Shown here: one piece after another, positions 27,174-36,082 of the stretch
Layout of the letters: the number at the start of each line of letters is the position of its first letter
Position numbering within the stretch: the stretch's first letter is position 1
NCBI GenBank assembly: GCA_030154045.1
Contig: JASKKU010000005.1
Location: forward strand, 1 to 40,967
DNA: 40,967 bases
Reading direction: 5' to 3'
Origin: Candidatus Woesearchaeota archaeon
GTDB lineage: Archaea; Nanobdellota; Nanobdellia; Woesearchaeales; JASKKU01
Program-made: the position numbers and the translations under genes
The notes under the pieces: generated by a model
What the model was told of the DNA's origin: nothing
Database searches by the model: none
What the model saw: only the letters and a program-made list of their open reading frames with translations

Positions 27174-28175
27174 ATGTTTAACAAAAGCTATGATGAGTTA
27201 GTTTCTATAATTCAAGAGAAGTCTGGCTTATCTAAAGAAGAGATTGAAAAACGAATCAAAGAAAAAATAGATAAGCTTTCTGGATTGATTAGTAGAGAAG
27301 GAGCGGCTCATATTGTTGCTAATGAATTAGGTGTTCAGATCATTGAGAAGGTTGCCGAGGCAACACAGCTTGAAATAAAGAATATTGTTGAAGGCTTGAG
27401 AAATGTCTGCGTTGTTGGCAAAGTCATTCGAAAATATGAGGTCAAATCTTTCAACAGAAGCGATAATTCTGAGGGTAAGGTTGGAGCACTAATACTTGCT
27501 GACGAGACAGGCAGTGTAAGAGTGGTTTTCTGGAATGACCATATTAAGGAGTTTGAAAATATCAAAGAAGGAGACATTTTGGATATAAAAAATGCCTATG
27601 CTAGGAAGAACAAGTTTTCAGGCAATATTGAATTGCAATTAAATTCAAATAGTAAGCTAACAATAAATCCTGAGGGTGTTGAATTAAATGTTGATGTTGT
27701 CAATTCAAATAATTATGACATTCCTGAGAGGAAAGAAATAAAGGACTTAAGCGAGGAAGATTCTAATGTGGAACTTTTGGCTACAATTGTAAGCGTATTT
27801 GATATCCATTTCTTTGAAACTTGTTCCCAATGTAATAAAAGGGTTAAAGAGGTTGATGGCAAATTCATTTGCGATGAGCATGGCGAAGTTGAACCCTTTT
27901 ATAGAGCAGTGCTCAATTTAATTCTAGATGACAGCACTGATACTATTAGAGCTGTGTTCTTTAATAACCAAATAAAGATGTTGCTTGGGCTTGATGATTC
28001 TGCTCTTCTAGAATTAAAAGACAACCCTGAAAAGTTTTCTGAAGTAAGAAACAAAATCTTGGGAAAAATCATCAAAGTAGTCGGTAGGACAAACAAGAAT
28101 GAAATGTTTGACAGGTTAGAGTTTGTTGTAAATTTAGTTGACCCGGACCCAAATCCTGATGAGGAAGAAATTTAA
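27174..28175 (+). CDS. RPA-like ssDNA-binding protein (OB folds + zinc finger)
   Basis: GKVGALILADETGSVRVVFWNDHIKEFENIKEGDILDIKNAYARKNKFSGNIELQL; CSQCNKRVKEVDGKFICDEHG. Confidence 0.88.
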   Translation: MFNKSYDELVSIIQEKSGLSKEEIEKRIKEKIDKLSGLISREGAAHIVANELGVQIIEKVAEATQLEIKNIVEGLRNVCVVGKVIRKYEVKSFNRSDNSEGKVGALILADETGSVRVVFWNDHIKEFENIKEGDILDIKNAYARKNKFSGNIELQLNSNSKLTINPEGVELNVDVVNSNNYDIPERKEIKDLSEEDSNVELLATIVSVFDIHFFETCSQCNKRVKEVDGKFICDEHGEVEPFYRAVLNLILDDSTDTIRAVFFNNQIKMLLGLDDSALLELKDNPEKFSEVRNKILGKIIKVVGRTNKNEMFDRLEFVVNLVDPDPNPDEEEI

Positions 28176-28561
28176 TTATTTCTCTTATTAAACAACTCAT
28201 CGAGATAATTATAAAATTCCTCATCTGTTCTTGTTAATGAAGCTTTCTCCATGGGACACATATCCGTTTGATCATGATTTAAGATTTTGTCTGTTAAGAT
28301 GTCGTATTCTACCTCGATGTTATTTTTAAGCAAGTACTCTAAACCAAGTTTTGAGATAAGATGAGCATTGACTTTTGTTATAATATTTGAAAAGACAATT
28401 AATCTTGCGGCTGCTAAGCCAACGACTTTGTCATAAAGAGTGCAGTTTTTATAATGGCTTCCTTTGAATTTCTTGACTAAATCAAACAAAGGTTTGATTT
28501 GAGTACCGTCAGAAGAATAGACTGCTTGACCTCCGCAATAGAGGGCAATTGAATGGTTCAT
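28172..28561 (-). CDS. DUF1893-like protein
   Basis: YDKVVGLAAARLIVFSNIITKVNAHLISKLGLEYLLKNNIEVEYDILTDKILNHDQTDMCPMEKA matches the DUF1893 pattern. Confidence 0.75.
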   Translation of the reverse strand: MNHSIALYCGGQAVYSSDGTQIKPLFDLVKKFKGSHYKNCTLYDKVVGLAAARLIVFSNIITKVNAHLISKLGLEYLLKNNIEVEYDILTDKILNHDQTDMCPMEKASLTRTDEEFYNYLDELFNKRNN

Positions 28562-28581
28562 TTTCAAAGAAAAAAACAAAA

Positions 28582-29085
28582 TTAAATCTTTAATCCTTTT
28601 TCTAATCCTTTAGCGATATACTTTGCAACAAGAGCCCATATTGTATCTGAGATAAACAAGCTTACTAAAAGCATATTTAAGAATTTAAATGGCAGACCTA
28701 CTACAAAATGGTCGAGTAAAACTAAAATAGGCATTTCTAATAAAAACGCCAGCCATACTGCGATTATGATGTTAAGTTTCTTTCTTACGAACAATCCAAA
28801 GAAGAATCCTAAAAGCATATTAAACAAAACAATGTAGGGATTATGCATTATCATTGCTGAGTATAATGAGCCTACTGCACCAGAGAACAAACCGCCTAGT
28901 GGTCCATAAAGCATTGCGGCAATAAAAATGCCTAATTGAAAGAAATGTATCTTAAAACCAATGCTTGTAGGCAAATTGACAAAACCTAAAAGGTTCGGCA
29001 AAACTAACAAAGTTGTAAATAATATTACGTTTTTGTAATTTAATTCTCTATTGAATGAAAATATGTTTACATTTTCGGCTTTCAT
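28582..29085 (-). CDS. ECF-transporter S-component-like membrane protein
   Basis: LPTSIGFKIHFFQLGIFIAAMLYGPLGGLFSGAVGSLYSAMIMHNPYIVLFNMLLGFFFGL. Confidence 0.65.
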   Translation of the reverse strand: MKAENVNIFSFNRELNYKNVILFTTLLVLPNLLGFVNLPTSIGFKIHFFQLGIFIAAMLYGPLGGLFSGAVGSLYSAMIMHNPYIVLFNMLLGFFFGLFVRKKLNIIIAVWLAFLLEMPILVLLDHFVVGLPFKFLNMLLVSLFISDTIWALVAKYIAKGLEKGLKI

Positions 29086-29137
29086 ACTAAAAATCGAACC
29101 ATAACTTATTTAAATATTTTTTTGAACAGTGAGATAT

Positions 29138-29557
29138 ATGATTTGGTTAACGCACAGTGTTTTTGCATTTTTGATTTCAAAATTGTGGTTTAATGAATTA
29201 AGCTTAACACAGGCAATCTTTCTATTCTTTGCATCAGTTTTTCCTGATATAGATAACAAGAAATCTTTGATAGGAAAAGTGTTTAAATTAAACATCAAAC
29301 ACAGGGAAATCTTTCATTCTTTGATTTTCTTTTTACCGTTAAGTTATGTCTTTTACATATTTCTAGGAGAGAAATATTTTGTTTTATTTCTCATTGGCTC
29401 AGTAAGCCACATACTTTTAGACTCTTTGACAAAATCTGGAGTCAGGATACTTTATCCAATGAAATTCAGAATTAAAGGTTTCTTTAAAACAAACTCATTC
29501 TCAGAATACCTTCTACTATTTTTGTTCTTAATTTTGTTAATCTTTTTTTTAGATTAA
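29138..29557 (+). CDS. DUF457/YdjM-like membrane-bound metal-dependent hydrolase
   Basis: LTHSVFAFLISKLW...FASVFPDIDNKKSLIGKVFKLNIKHREIFHSLIFF. Confidence 0.85.
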   Translation: MIWLTHSVFAFLISKLWFNELSLTQAIFLFFASVFPDIDNKKSLIGKVFKLNIKHREIFHSLIFFLPLSYVFYIFLGEKYFVLFLIGSVSHILLDSLTKSGVRILYPMKFRIKGFFKTNSFSEYLLLFLFLILLIFFLD

Positions 29558-30774
29558 CTTCTAATCGCGTCAACCGGATTTAATTTTGCGGCTTTAATTG
29601 CAGGATACAGAGTAGAGAACAAGCCCAACAACAAAGAGAATCCAAAAGCAAACAAAACTAACCTGAAATCAAGTGTAACGATTAAAAGTTTGGAACCCAG
29701 AGCAGAATTAGCAATAATTTCAGCAGCCTTACTAATACTAAACCCAATTGATAATCCAATCGCACCTCCAATTAGTGAAATTATAATTGTTTCAATTATG
29801 AAAAACAAAGCCACATCGCTGTTTTTAGCACCTATTGCTTTAAGAATACCAATCTCTTTTCTTCTTTCAATAACACTAATATAGATAGAGTTCATAATCA
29901 CAAACCCAGCAACAATTAAGGAAACAAAGGATAGTGCAATAATTAGTATGTTTAAAGTTGACATTATGTTGTTAAACGTTTCAAGAATATCATCAGAGGT
30001 TTGTACTTGAAAATTTTCTTCACCTTCTTTTAAGCCTCTTAGTTTTCTTAGTCTTGCTTTAACTGCCTCAGCAACTTTGGTAACGTTATAACCTTTGGCA
30101 GCCTTTGCCATAATTATGTTATATGTATCTTTGTTCATAAGTTCTTTATAAACATCAATAGGAATCATTATAGTTGAGTCATCTGCGTCATTTCCAAAGC
30201 AGTTCCAGAAACCTATAACCTTAAACTCAATGCCTTTTATTGAAATCTTGTCATTTAGTTTAACAGCATTATCAAAAATATCTCCTTTCAAGAACTTGCA
30301 TCCAAGTATAGCCTTGTACTTATCATTTTTCTCAAAATCTTTCCCTTCACTTAAAGACATCTGCTGCATTTCTTTGATAATTTCTTCATCTTTTCCTAAT
30401 GGAATGCCTGAAAGATACACTAATTTAGATTCATCTTTGAAGGTTGCTAGAACTTTGTCATAAGTCATAGGACTTACTGCTTCGACACCATCCACTTTTG
30501 CTATCTTTGATAGTTCAGAATCTGTAAACTCTTTTGCTGAAAAGATATTTGCTGGCATAAAAGCCATACTCATTGTAGGACTACTTGTAATGTATATTTT
30601 ATCTCTACCCATCTGCTCGAATCTGTTTTCAACAGAATTCATTAAACCCTGAGATAATGATAATAAAGCAACTAATGAACCAACAGAAATGACAATACTT
30701 AAGGTTGTTAAAAATGCTCTTGTTTTTCTTCTGTTTATGTTTTCAAAAGCAATTTTGAAAAAATCTAAAATCAT
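29554..30774 (-). CDS. ABC transporter permease, MacB/FtsX type
   Basis: FENINRRKTRAFLTTLSIVISVGSLVALLSLSQGL...ISVIERRKEIGILKAIGAKNSDVALFFIIETIIISLIGG...LNPVDAIRS. Confidence 0.92.
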   Translation of the reverse strand: MILDFFKIAFENINRRKTRAFLTTLSIVISVGSLVALLSLSQGLMNSVENRFEQMGRDKIYITSSPTMSMAFMPANIFSAKEFTDSELSKIAKVDGVEAVSPMTYDKVLATFKDESKLVYLSGIPLGKDEEIIKEMQQMSLSEGKDFEKNDKYKAILGCKFLKGDIFDNAVKLNDKISIKGIEFKVIGFWNCFGNDADDSTIMIPIDVYKELMNKDTYNIIMAKAAKGYNVTKVAEAVKARLRKLRGLKEGEENFQVQTSDDILETFNNIMSTLNILIIALSFVSLIVAGFVIMNSIYISVIERRKEIGILKAIGAKNSDVALFFIIETIIISLIGGAIGLSIGFSISKAAEIIANSALGSKLLIVTLDFRLVLFAFGFSLLLGLFSTLYPAIKAAKLNPVDAIRS

Positions 30775-30856
30775 TATGAAGAATATCTATTTTAATTCCT
30801 TTAAAAAATTTGTTAAATTTAGGATTAATTAGAAAACTAAAATTAAGATAAAAAAA

Positions 30857-31453
30857 TTAATCAGAAATAAAATCCTCAGTTTTGTACTCAAACTCTTCGT
30901 CTTTGCTGATCTTTCCTCTAAGTTTCAAGTATTCTCTTGCCAATAACCAAAACACTAATGCTAAACTCTTTTTACCCTTGTTATTGCATGGAATAACTAA
31001 GTCAATCTTGTTAATAACGTTATTTGTATCGCATAATGCAACAATAGGTATTCCTACTTTTACAGCATCTTCAACAACATTTCTGTCAGTCCACGGGTCT
31101 GAAACAACAACAACCTTAGCTTCAGTAAATTCTTTAAGGTTAGTATTAGTCAAAATTCCTGGCAGATATCTACCAATCATAGCTTTTGCGCCAGTAGCTT
31201 TCTTGAACATAGCAATTGGTTTCCAAGCAGATTCCCTTCTTCCACAAACTAAGATGTCCTCAGGCTCATAGTTTGCCAAGAATTTAGCAGCAATGATAAT
31301 TCTTTCATTGATTTTTTCCAAGTTCAAAACTGATAAACCATCAGGTCTCTTTTTGTAGATAAAAGGTTCCATAGCTGCTGTTTTGAACTTAGTTCCGATA
31401 TGTACTCCGTATTTTAGATATTCCTCTGTAGGTAATAATAATTCACTTGCCAT
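30857..31453 (-). CDS. rps2: Ribosomal protein S2 (uS2)
   Basis: LLPTEEYLKYGVHIGTKFKTAAMEPFIYKKRPDGLSVLNLEKINERI; SD GGAGGG at 31464-31469 supports ATG 31453. Confidence 0.96.
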   Translation of the reverse strand: MASELLLPTEEYLKYGVHIGTKFKTAAMEPFIYKKRPDGLSVLNLEKINERIIIAAKFLANYEPEDILVCGRRESAWKPIAMFKKATGAKAMIGRYLPGILTNTNLKEFTEAKVVVVSDPWTDRNVVEDAVKVGIPIVALCDTNNVINKIDLVIPCNNKGKKSLALVFWLLAREYLKLRGKISKDEEFEYKTEDFISD

Positions 31454-31489
31454 TTTTTCATTTCCCTCCATTTTTAAACAGTTAAAACC

Positions 31490-31578
31490 GCAAGAACTAA
31501 GTTCTTGCCGTCTTATTATCGCCCAGACAGCTGTTTACAGAGTCCTCCAAAAGGAGCCAACCTCTGTAAAGGGCAATG
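31490..31578 (-). ncRNA. Candidate structured RNA / rps2 5' leader (two hairpins)
   Basis: Stem TTGCCC/GGGCGA (31571-31576/31519-31524), stem TTTACAGAG/CTCTGTAAA (31562-31570/31534-31542), apical CTCC-TTTT-GGAG; second hairpin GCAAGAAC-TTA-GTTCTTGC (31490-31508). Confidence 0.6.
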
Positions 31579-31602
31579 TTTTTTGAGATAAAAATTTAGT
31601 TT

Positions 31603-33030
31603 TTAAAGTTTTTGGTTTTTATTGGCATTGATATTTTCTTTTGCACCTCTTTGATTACTCAAAAAATCATTCAAAGCACGATAATTATTAGTTTCTTGAA
31701 TCAGTGTTTCTATAATCTCAAGATAATCAAAGAAGGATGTATAAGGTTCAAGATTTTTTTCTTTAATCTGTTTTTCATAGTTTTTTAGTTTTTCATCTTC
31801 AAAAGAAATAGTCCTAATTCGATATAAAGAATCTTTATTGTATTTAGCAATTTCACTTAATTTGTTTTCATCAAAATCAAGTTTTAAATCTTTAAACGGG
31901 TCTGAAAATCTATTAAAGGATTTACCGCGAGTATAAAAGAGATTCAAGAACAAATCCACATTCTCAACATACTGCTTAAACTTAATTTCAGGCAATAGAT
32001 AGGCAAAAGAGAGTTCATTAAAAACTATTTTTTCATCAATACTATTCGTATAATCAACAATTAAAACCTTTGCAGAATCAAAATGAGTTGAGGGTATCAC
32101 GCGCACGCTAAGGTTTTTATCATTATATCTTTTATTATCAAGAATGTCATTTAAAACATGATGGACCAAAGCCTCTACTTGGCTTTCTTTGATATTCAAA
32201 CCATATTTTATTATTGATGATATTCCATATTGTTCATATAACTCATTAACAGCAGGCAATAAAAATTGATATTTTGCTAAAACTTTATTATCTGTTTTTT
32301 GTTTGTTAACAAAATCTGAAAGCTGTATGGCCTGTTCTTTTATATCATTTAAGTTTAAATCAGACAAGTGCTTAGATAAATGAACTAGAGACCAAACAAA
32401 GAATTCTTCTTTATTGTATAGATAACCATAGCCCAGCTTTTTGTCATAAATCTGAGAATTTAGTGCAAAAAGGTAATTATTTAATCCTTTAATCATATCA
32501 AACAACAGATTCTGAGATTCTGCACAAACAAAAAGAGCATTATCAATTTGGGTGTATAAGTAGTTTAATCCGGAATTTGAATATACAACAGCATTAAGAT
32601 CAGGCAAAAATTTTTCTATAGAATCTTGTTTGTCTTTTTTAAAGTGATATGATTTAATAAAATTAAAGAGAATAGATGATTCAACTTTGTTATAACCTCT
32701 ATTTTTAATCAGCTTTTTAACTAATTCTTCAATGTTTTGTCCATCGTTAAATTTTTGGAAAGGTTCTTCAAAATCTGTCAGAATAATGGTGTTTGCATCA
32801 AAAAAATTAGTCTTGTCTAATTCTTTTTTTATATATTGTAAGTCTTTCAAAAGCACTTTTTTACTTTGATTGGAGCTGGCTTTAAGAAAGTCCTCATAAT
32901 AATTTCTCGTTTTTTGCTGAAACTCAAAGAAATCTTTTGAAATGTCTATTTTCAAAAAAGGTAAAGAATATTCTTCAAAAAGGGAAAGATAATATTGAGA
33001 GAAATCAAGTATTTCTTGAATCAGTTTCAT
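31603..33030 (-). CDS. Hypothetical protein, paralog B of the unrecognised family
   Basis: VLIVDYTNSIDEKIVFNELSFAYLLPEIKFKQYVENVDLFLNLFYTRGKSFNRFSDPFKDLKLDFDENKLSEIAKYNK aligns with 24516-25871. Confidence 0.8.
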   Translation of the reverse strand: MKLIQEILDFSQYYLSLFEEYSLPFLKIDISKDFFEFQQKTRNYYEDFLKASSNQSKKVLLKDLQYIKKELDKTNFFDANTIILTDFEEPFQKFNDGQNIEELVKKLIKNRGYNKVESSILFNFIKSYHFKKDKQDSIEKFLPDLNAVVYSNSGLNYLYTQIDNALFVCAESQNLLFDMIKGLNNYLFALNSQIYDKKLGYGYLYNKEEFFVWSLVHLSKHLSDLNLNDIKEQAIQLSDFVNKQKTDNKVLAKYQFLLPAVNELYEQYGISSIIKYGLNIKESQVEALVHHVLNDILDNKRYNDKNLSVRVIPSTHFDSAKVLIVDYTNSIDEKIVFNELSFAYLLPEIKFKQYVENVDLFLNLFYTRGKSFNRFSDPFKDLKLDFDENKLSEIAKYNKDSLYRIRTISFEDEKLKNYEKQIKEKNLEPYTSFFDYLEIIETLIQETNNYRALNDFLSNQRGAKENINANKNQKL

Positions 33031-33108
33031 TAGCAAGATAAGTTCTAAAGGGATTTATAATTTTTACTAAGATATAGCTTTATTTTTTTAGGGAAACTTA
33101 AGACTAAA

Positions 33109-33186
33109 TGGCGGACCCGGGGGGATTCGAACCCCCGACCCACAGGTTAGAAGCCTGTTGCCCTATCCTGACTAGGCCACGGGCCC
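33109..33186 (-). tRNA. tRNA-Arg (anticodon TCT), CCA encoded
   Basis: Reverse strand GGGCCCGTGGCCTAGTCAGGATAGGGCAACAGGCTTCTAACCTGTGGGTCGGGGGTTCGAATCCCCCCGGGTCCGCCA; all four stems pair; anticodon loop CTTCTAA. Confidence 0.97.
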
Positions 33187-33331
33187 ATAATTTTTAGAGA
33201 ATGAAATCCCTTTAAAAAGATTTCGAAATGTTATTTGTTGTTTTGTTTAAAATCACGAAAAGCAAGCTAGCAGAATGATTTAACAGAAAGTTTATATACT
33301 GAAATTTCGATTTAGCTAAAGAGGTGGTTAT

Positions 33332-33571
33332 ATGAAAAACGAAATTATTGATAAATTAGCCCAACTTATTACAGCTGCGTTTGGTCTTGTGGCAGCATTG
33401 GCGTGGAATGACGCTATAAAATCGCTTTTTAGAGGCCCTTGTGGAGCTCCAGACGCCGGCGCATTATGTCAACTTTCAGCAGCAGGACAATGGGGATATG
33501 CAATATTTGTAACAATCCTAGCAGTTATTGCTACAATTTGGATAGGAAAAATAGCCGAGAAAGCCAAATAA
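33332..33571 (+). CDS. Small DUF5654-like membrane protein
   Basis: IIDKLAQLITAAFGLVAALAWNDAIKSLF...WGYAIFVTILAVIATIWIGKI. Confidence 0.75.
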   Translation: MKNEIIDKLAQLITAAFGLVAALAWNDAIKSLFRGPCGAPDAGALCQLSAAGQWGYAIFVTILAVIATIWIGKIAEKAK

Positions 33572-33645
33572 TTTTGTGAAATTTATTCTTTTTATTTTTT
33601 TGAATAATACTCCATTTTAGAAAAACCGTAAACTTCTTAGAAAGA

Positions 33646-34845
33646 TTACTCATATCTTAGAGCATCTATTGGTTTTAGTTTCATGGCTTTTAATGCAGGC
33701 GCAACTCCTGAAATAATGCCTACAAAGAATGAAAATGATAGTGATGCTATAACTAAAAGAGGACTGATTACGATTTTTATGTTATCAAATCCAAGAGTAA
33801 ATGCAACTTTCTCAACGCCTAAGGAAACAAGCCAACCAAATAGAACACCTAAAATTCCACCAACTAAACCTAAAATCCCTGCTTCTATCAGGAATATAAA
33901 AAAGATGTCGCTGTTCCTTGCACCTATTGCTTTCAAAGTTCCTATCTCTTTAGTCCTCTCGATGACTGAAGCAAACATTGTATTGGTAATTCCAATTCCT
34001 CCAATTAGCAAAGATATGCTAACAATTCCAATTACAACTATTTGCAGAATAGTCATAATTTGATTAAAGCTTTCAAAAATACTTTCAGTAGATGTTACAG
34101 TGAAATCATCTTTGTCTTCCTTTGAAATATCTCGTTCTTCTCGTAATGCTTCTTTAACTTTTTCTATTTCTTCATCAATCTTATCGCTAAACTCATCTTT
34201 GAAAATTACTCCTAAAATTGTATAATCACTTTTGTTTAAAACTCTTAGAGCATCTTTTAGAGGAATTCTTACAATCACAGATCTACTTTGATCCGATGTT
34301 TTGGCCTGAATACCTACAACCCTAAAAGCGTAACCATTTATGAAAATCTTATCTCCTACCTTGAGATCTCTTGGATGCAGTTCATCTCCTTTTGCTAAAT
34401 AATAATTAACAAAAGCAACCCTTTCATCATTCTCTTTAAGGTCTCTGCCTTCTAAAACCTTTACTATACCACTATCAGGCGCAAGTTCTAAACTTTTCTT
34501 ATCTGTGGGAAGTCCCCTAACTAAAGCAGGAATCTTTTCTTTTTTGAACTCAACAATGGAACTTTGAGTTATTGCTGGAATAACATGTTCTACAGAATCA
34601 ACTCTAAACACTGCATTAACATCTTTATCTGTGAATGTAGCTTGGCCAACAGGCAACACAACTGCTTTGTTTGCACCAATTTGCATAAATTGTTCCAAGA
34701 TAGCATTCTGAGTTCCTTGACCGATAGCTGTTAAAGCAACGATCGCAAGAATACTTATGATTATTCCAATAATTGTTGCCCAGGACCTAAACTTCAATCT
34801 CCTAATATGCCTAAATGCAATAAAAACATATTCAAAAAAACTCAT
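33646..34845 (-). CDS. ABC transporter permease, MacB/FtsX type
   Basis: AFRHIRRLKFRSWATIIGIIISILAIVALTAIGQGTQNAI...ASVIERTKEIGTLKAIGARNSDIFFIFLIEAGILGLVGG...LKPIDALRYE. Confidence 0.93.
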   Translation of the reverse strand: MSFFEYVFIAFRHIRRLKFRSWATIIGIIISILAIVALTAIGQGTQNAILEQFMQIGANKAVVLPVGQATFTDKDVNAVFRVDSVEHVIPAITQSSIVEFKKEKIPALVRGLPTDKKSLELAPDSGIVKVLEGRDLKENDERVAFVNYYLAKGDELHPRDLKVGDKIFINGYAFRVVGIQAKTSDQSRSVIVRIPLKDALRVLNKSDYTILGVIFKDEFSDKIDEEIEKVKEALREERDISKEDKDDFTVTSTESIFESFNQIMTILQIVVIGIVSISLLIGGIGITNTMFASVIERTKEIGTLKAIGARNSDIFFIFLIEAGILGLVGGILGVLFGWLVSLGVEKVAFTLGFDNIKIVISPLLVIASLSFSFFVGIISGVAPALKAMKLKPIDALRYE

Positions 34846-34867
34846 TTTTCGAAATTCTTAAGCAAGT

Positions 34868-36073
34868 TTATCTCTTCTTCCATTTAAAGTACGCAAACAC
34901 AACTACTGCAATTGTTACTATGGCAAGAATTATCTTCCCAACTGACGATGATTTGCTATCATTTATGTTATCATTAGATGTAACTATTAATGTTGTTTCC
35001 TTCTCAAAGAAATCATTCATAGAGTTAAGGTATTGGTACTTGATTTTCAAAGTTATCTTCCCTGATTTTTTTGGCACAATCGTAAAATCAGCTGAATCAT
35101 AGTCATCTCCTTTAATGGAACCAATATACTCCTTGTTTGAACCAACGATATCATAATCTGGCGAATCTAAAAGTTCAACAATTAGGGATTTAACATCGCT
35201 TAAACCTTTGTTTACAAACTTGATATCTATATCGCTTTCCTTGTTTAATAATAGATTGGCATTTCCTATTATAGGCTCGATATTGTTATCCAAGACATCG
35301 TTTAAAAGGACTCCAATCAATTGGGTTGATGTAAATGTATTACCCAAAACATCTTCATATTGCAAAGTTAGAGGAATTTTATAGACTCCTGGACTAGTGC
35401 TAGCATCAGCAATCAGATTGAACTCTGCTGCAACTTGTTCATTAGCTTCTAGTAAATCAAAGGTTTTTGAGTTTGAACTTTTCAATGGGGAAAAAGGTAG
35501 GTTATCCAAATCTAAACTTACCTTTAAGTTTCTAATAGCGCTTTTATCTGAGTTGGATAAGTAAACTTTAAGTTTAAATTCCTTACCAGGAACAATTTCT
35601 TCTGGTTGTGTTTCAATGTCTTTTATATCCACAGAAGGTGATTGGGATGTTATTAAAACATCAAAACCTTTCTTGACAAAAGCGTCATTGCCATATTTGA
35701 TTTTAAGATACAGCTTATTTTCTCCTTGTGTAGCATCATCATTAACTTTAAATCTGAATTTAAATGTATAGTAATCTCTTGGCCTTAACTCATCAATTTC
35801 AACTTGGTTATCTCCAATAACTTGGAATGGAAATTCATCAACGGCTTGGACGATTACTGGTTTAACTTCATCTTGCATTAGGTTCTTTATTTTAAACCAC
35901 ACTTCAAACTCCTGGCCTGATTTTACAGGGAAAGGTTCATAATGCATTAACTCTAACTCATACTCTTCCCCAGAATCTACTGCAAAGGATAACGATAGCT
36001 GCATAAATAAACTTAGCACAACTAATGCTGTTATTAAGAACTTCATCATTTTTTGTTTTTTATCTTCTTTCAT
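34868..36073 (-). CDS. Exported COG1361/CARDB-like protein, C-terminal TM, in ABC exporter operon
   Basis: Signal peptide; beta-sandwich repeats (HYEPFPVKSGQEFEVWFKIKNL...); C-terminal TM GKIILAIVTIAVVVFAYFKWKKR. Confidence 0.8.
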   Translation of the reverse strand: MKEDKKQKMMKFLITALVVLSLFMQLSLSFAVDSGEEYELELMHYEPFPVKSGQEFEVWFKIKNLMQDEVKPVIVQAVDEFPFQVIGDNQVEIDELRPRDYYTFKFRFKVNDDATQGENKLYLKIKYGNDAFVKKGFDVLITSQSPSVDIKDIETQPEEIVPGKEFKLKVYLSNSDKSAIRNLKVSLDLDNLPFSPLKSSNSKTFDLLEANEQVAAEFNLIADASTSPGVYKIPLTLQYEDVLGNTFTSTQLIGVLLNDVLDNNIEPIIGNANLLLNKESDIDIKFVNKGLSDVKSLIVELLDSPDYDIVGSNKEYIGSIKGDDYDSADFTIVPKKSGKITLKIKYQYLNSMNDFFEKETTLIVTSNDNINDSKSSSVGKIILAIVTIAVVVFAYFKWKKR

Positions 36074-36082
36074 GAGACCACC

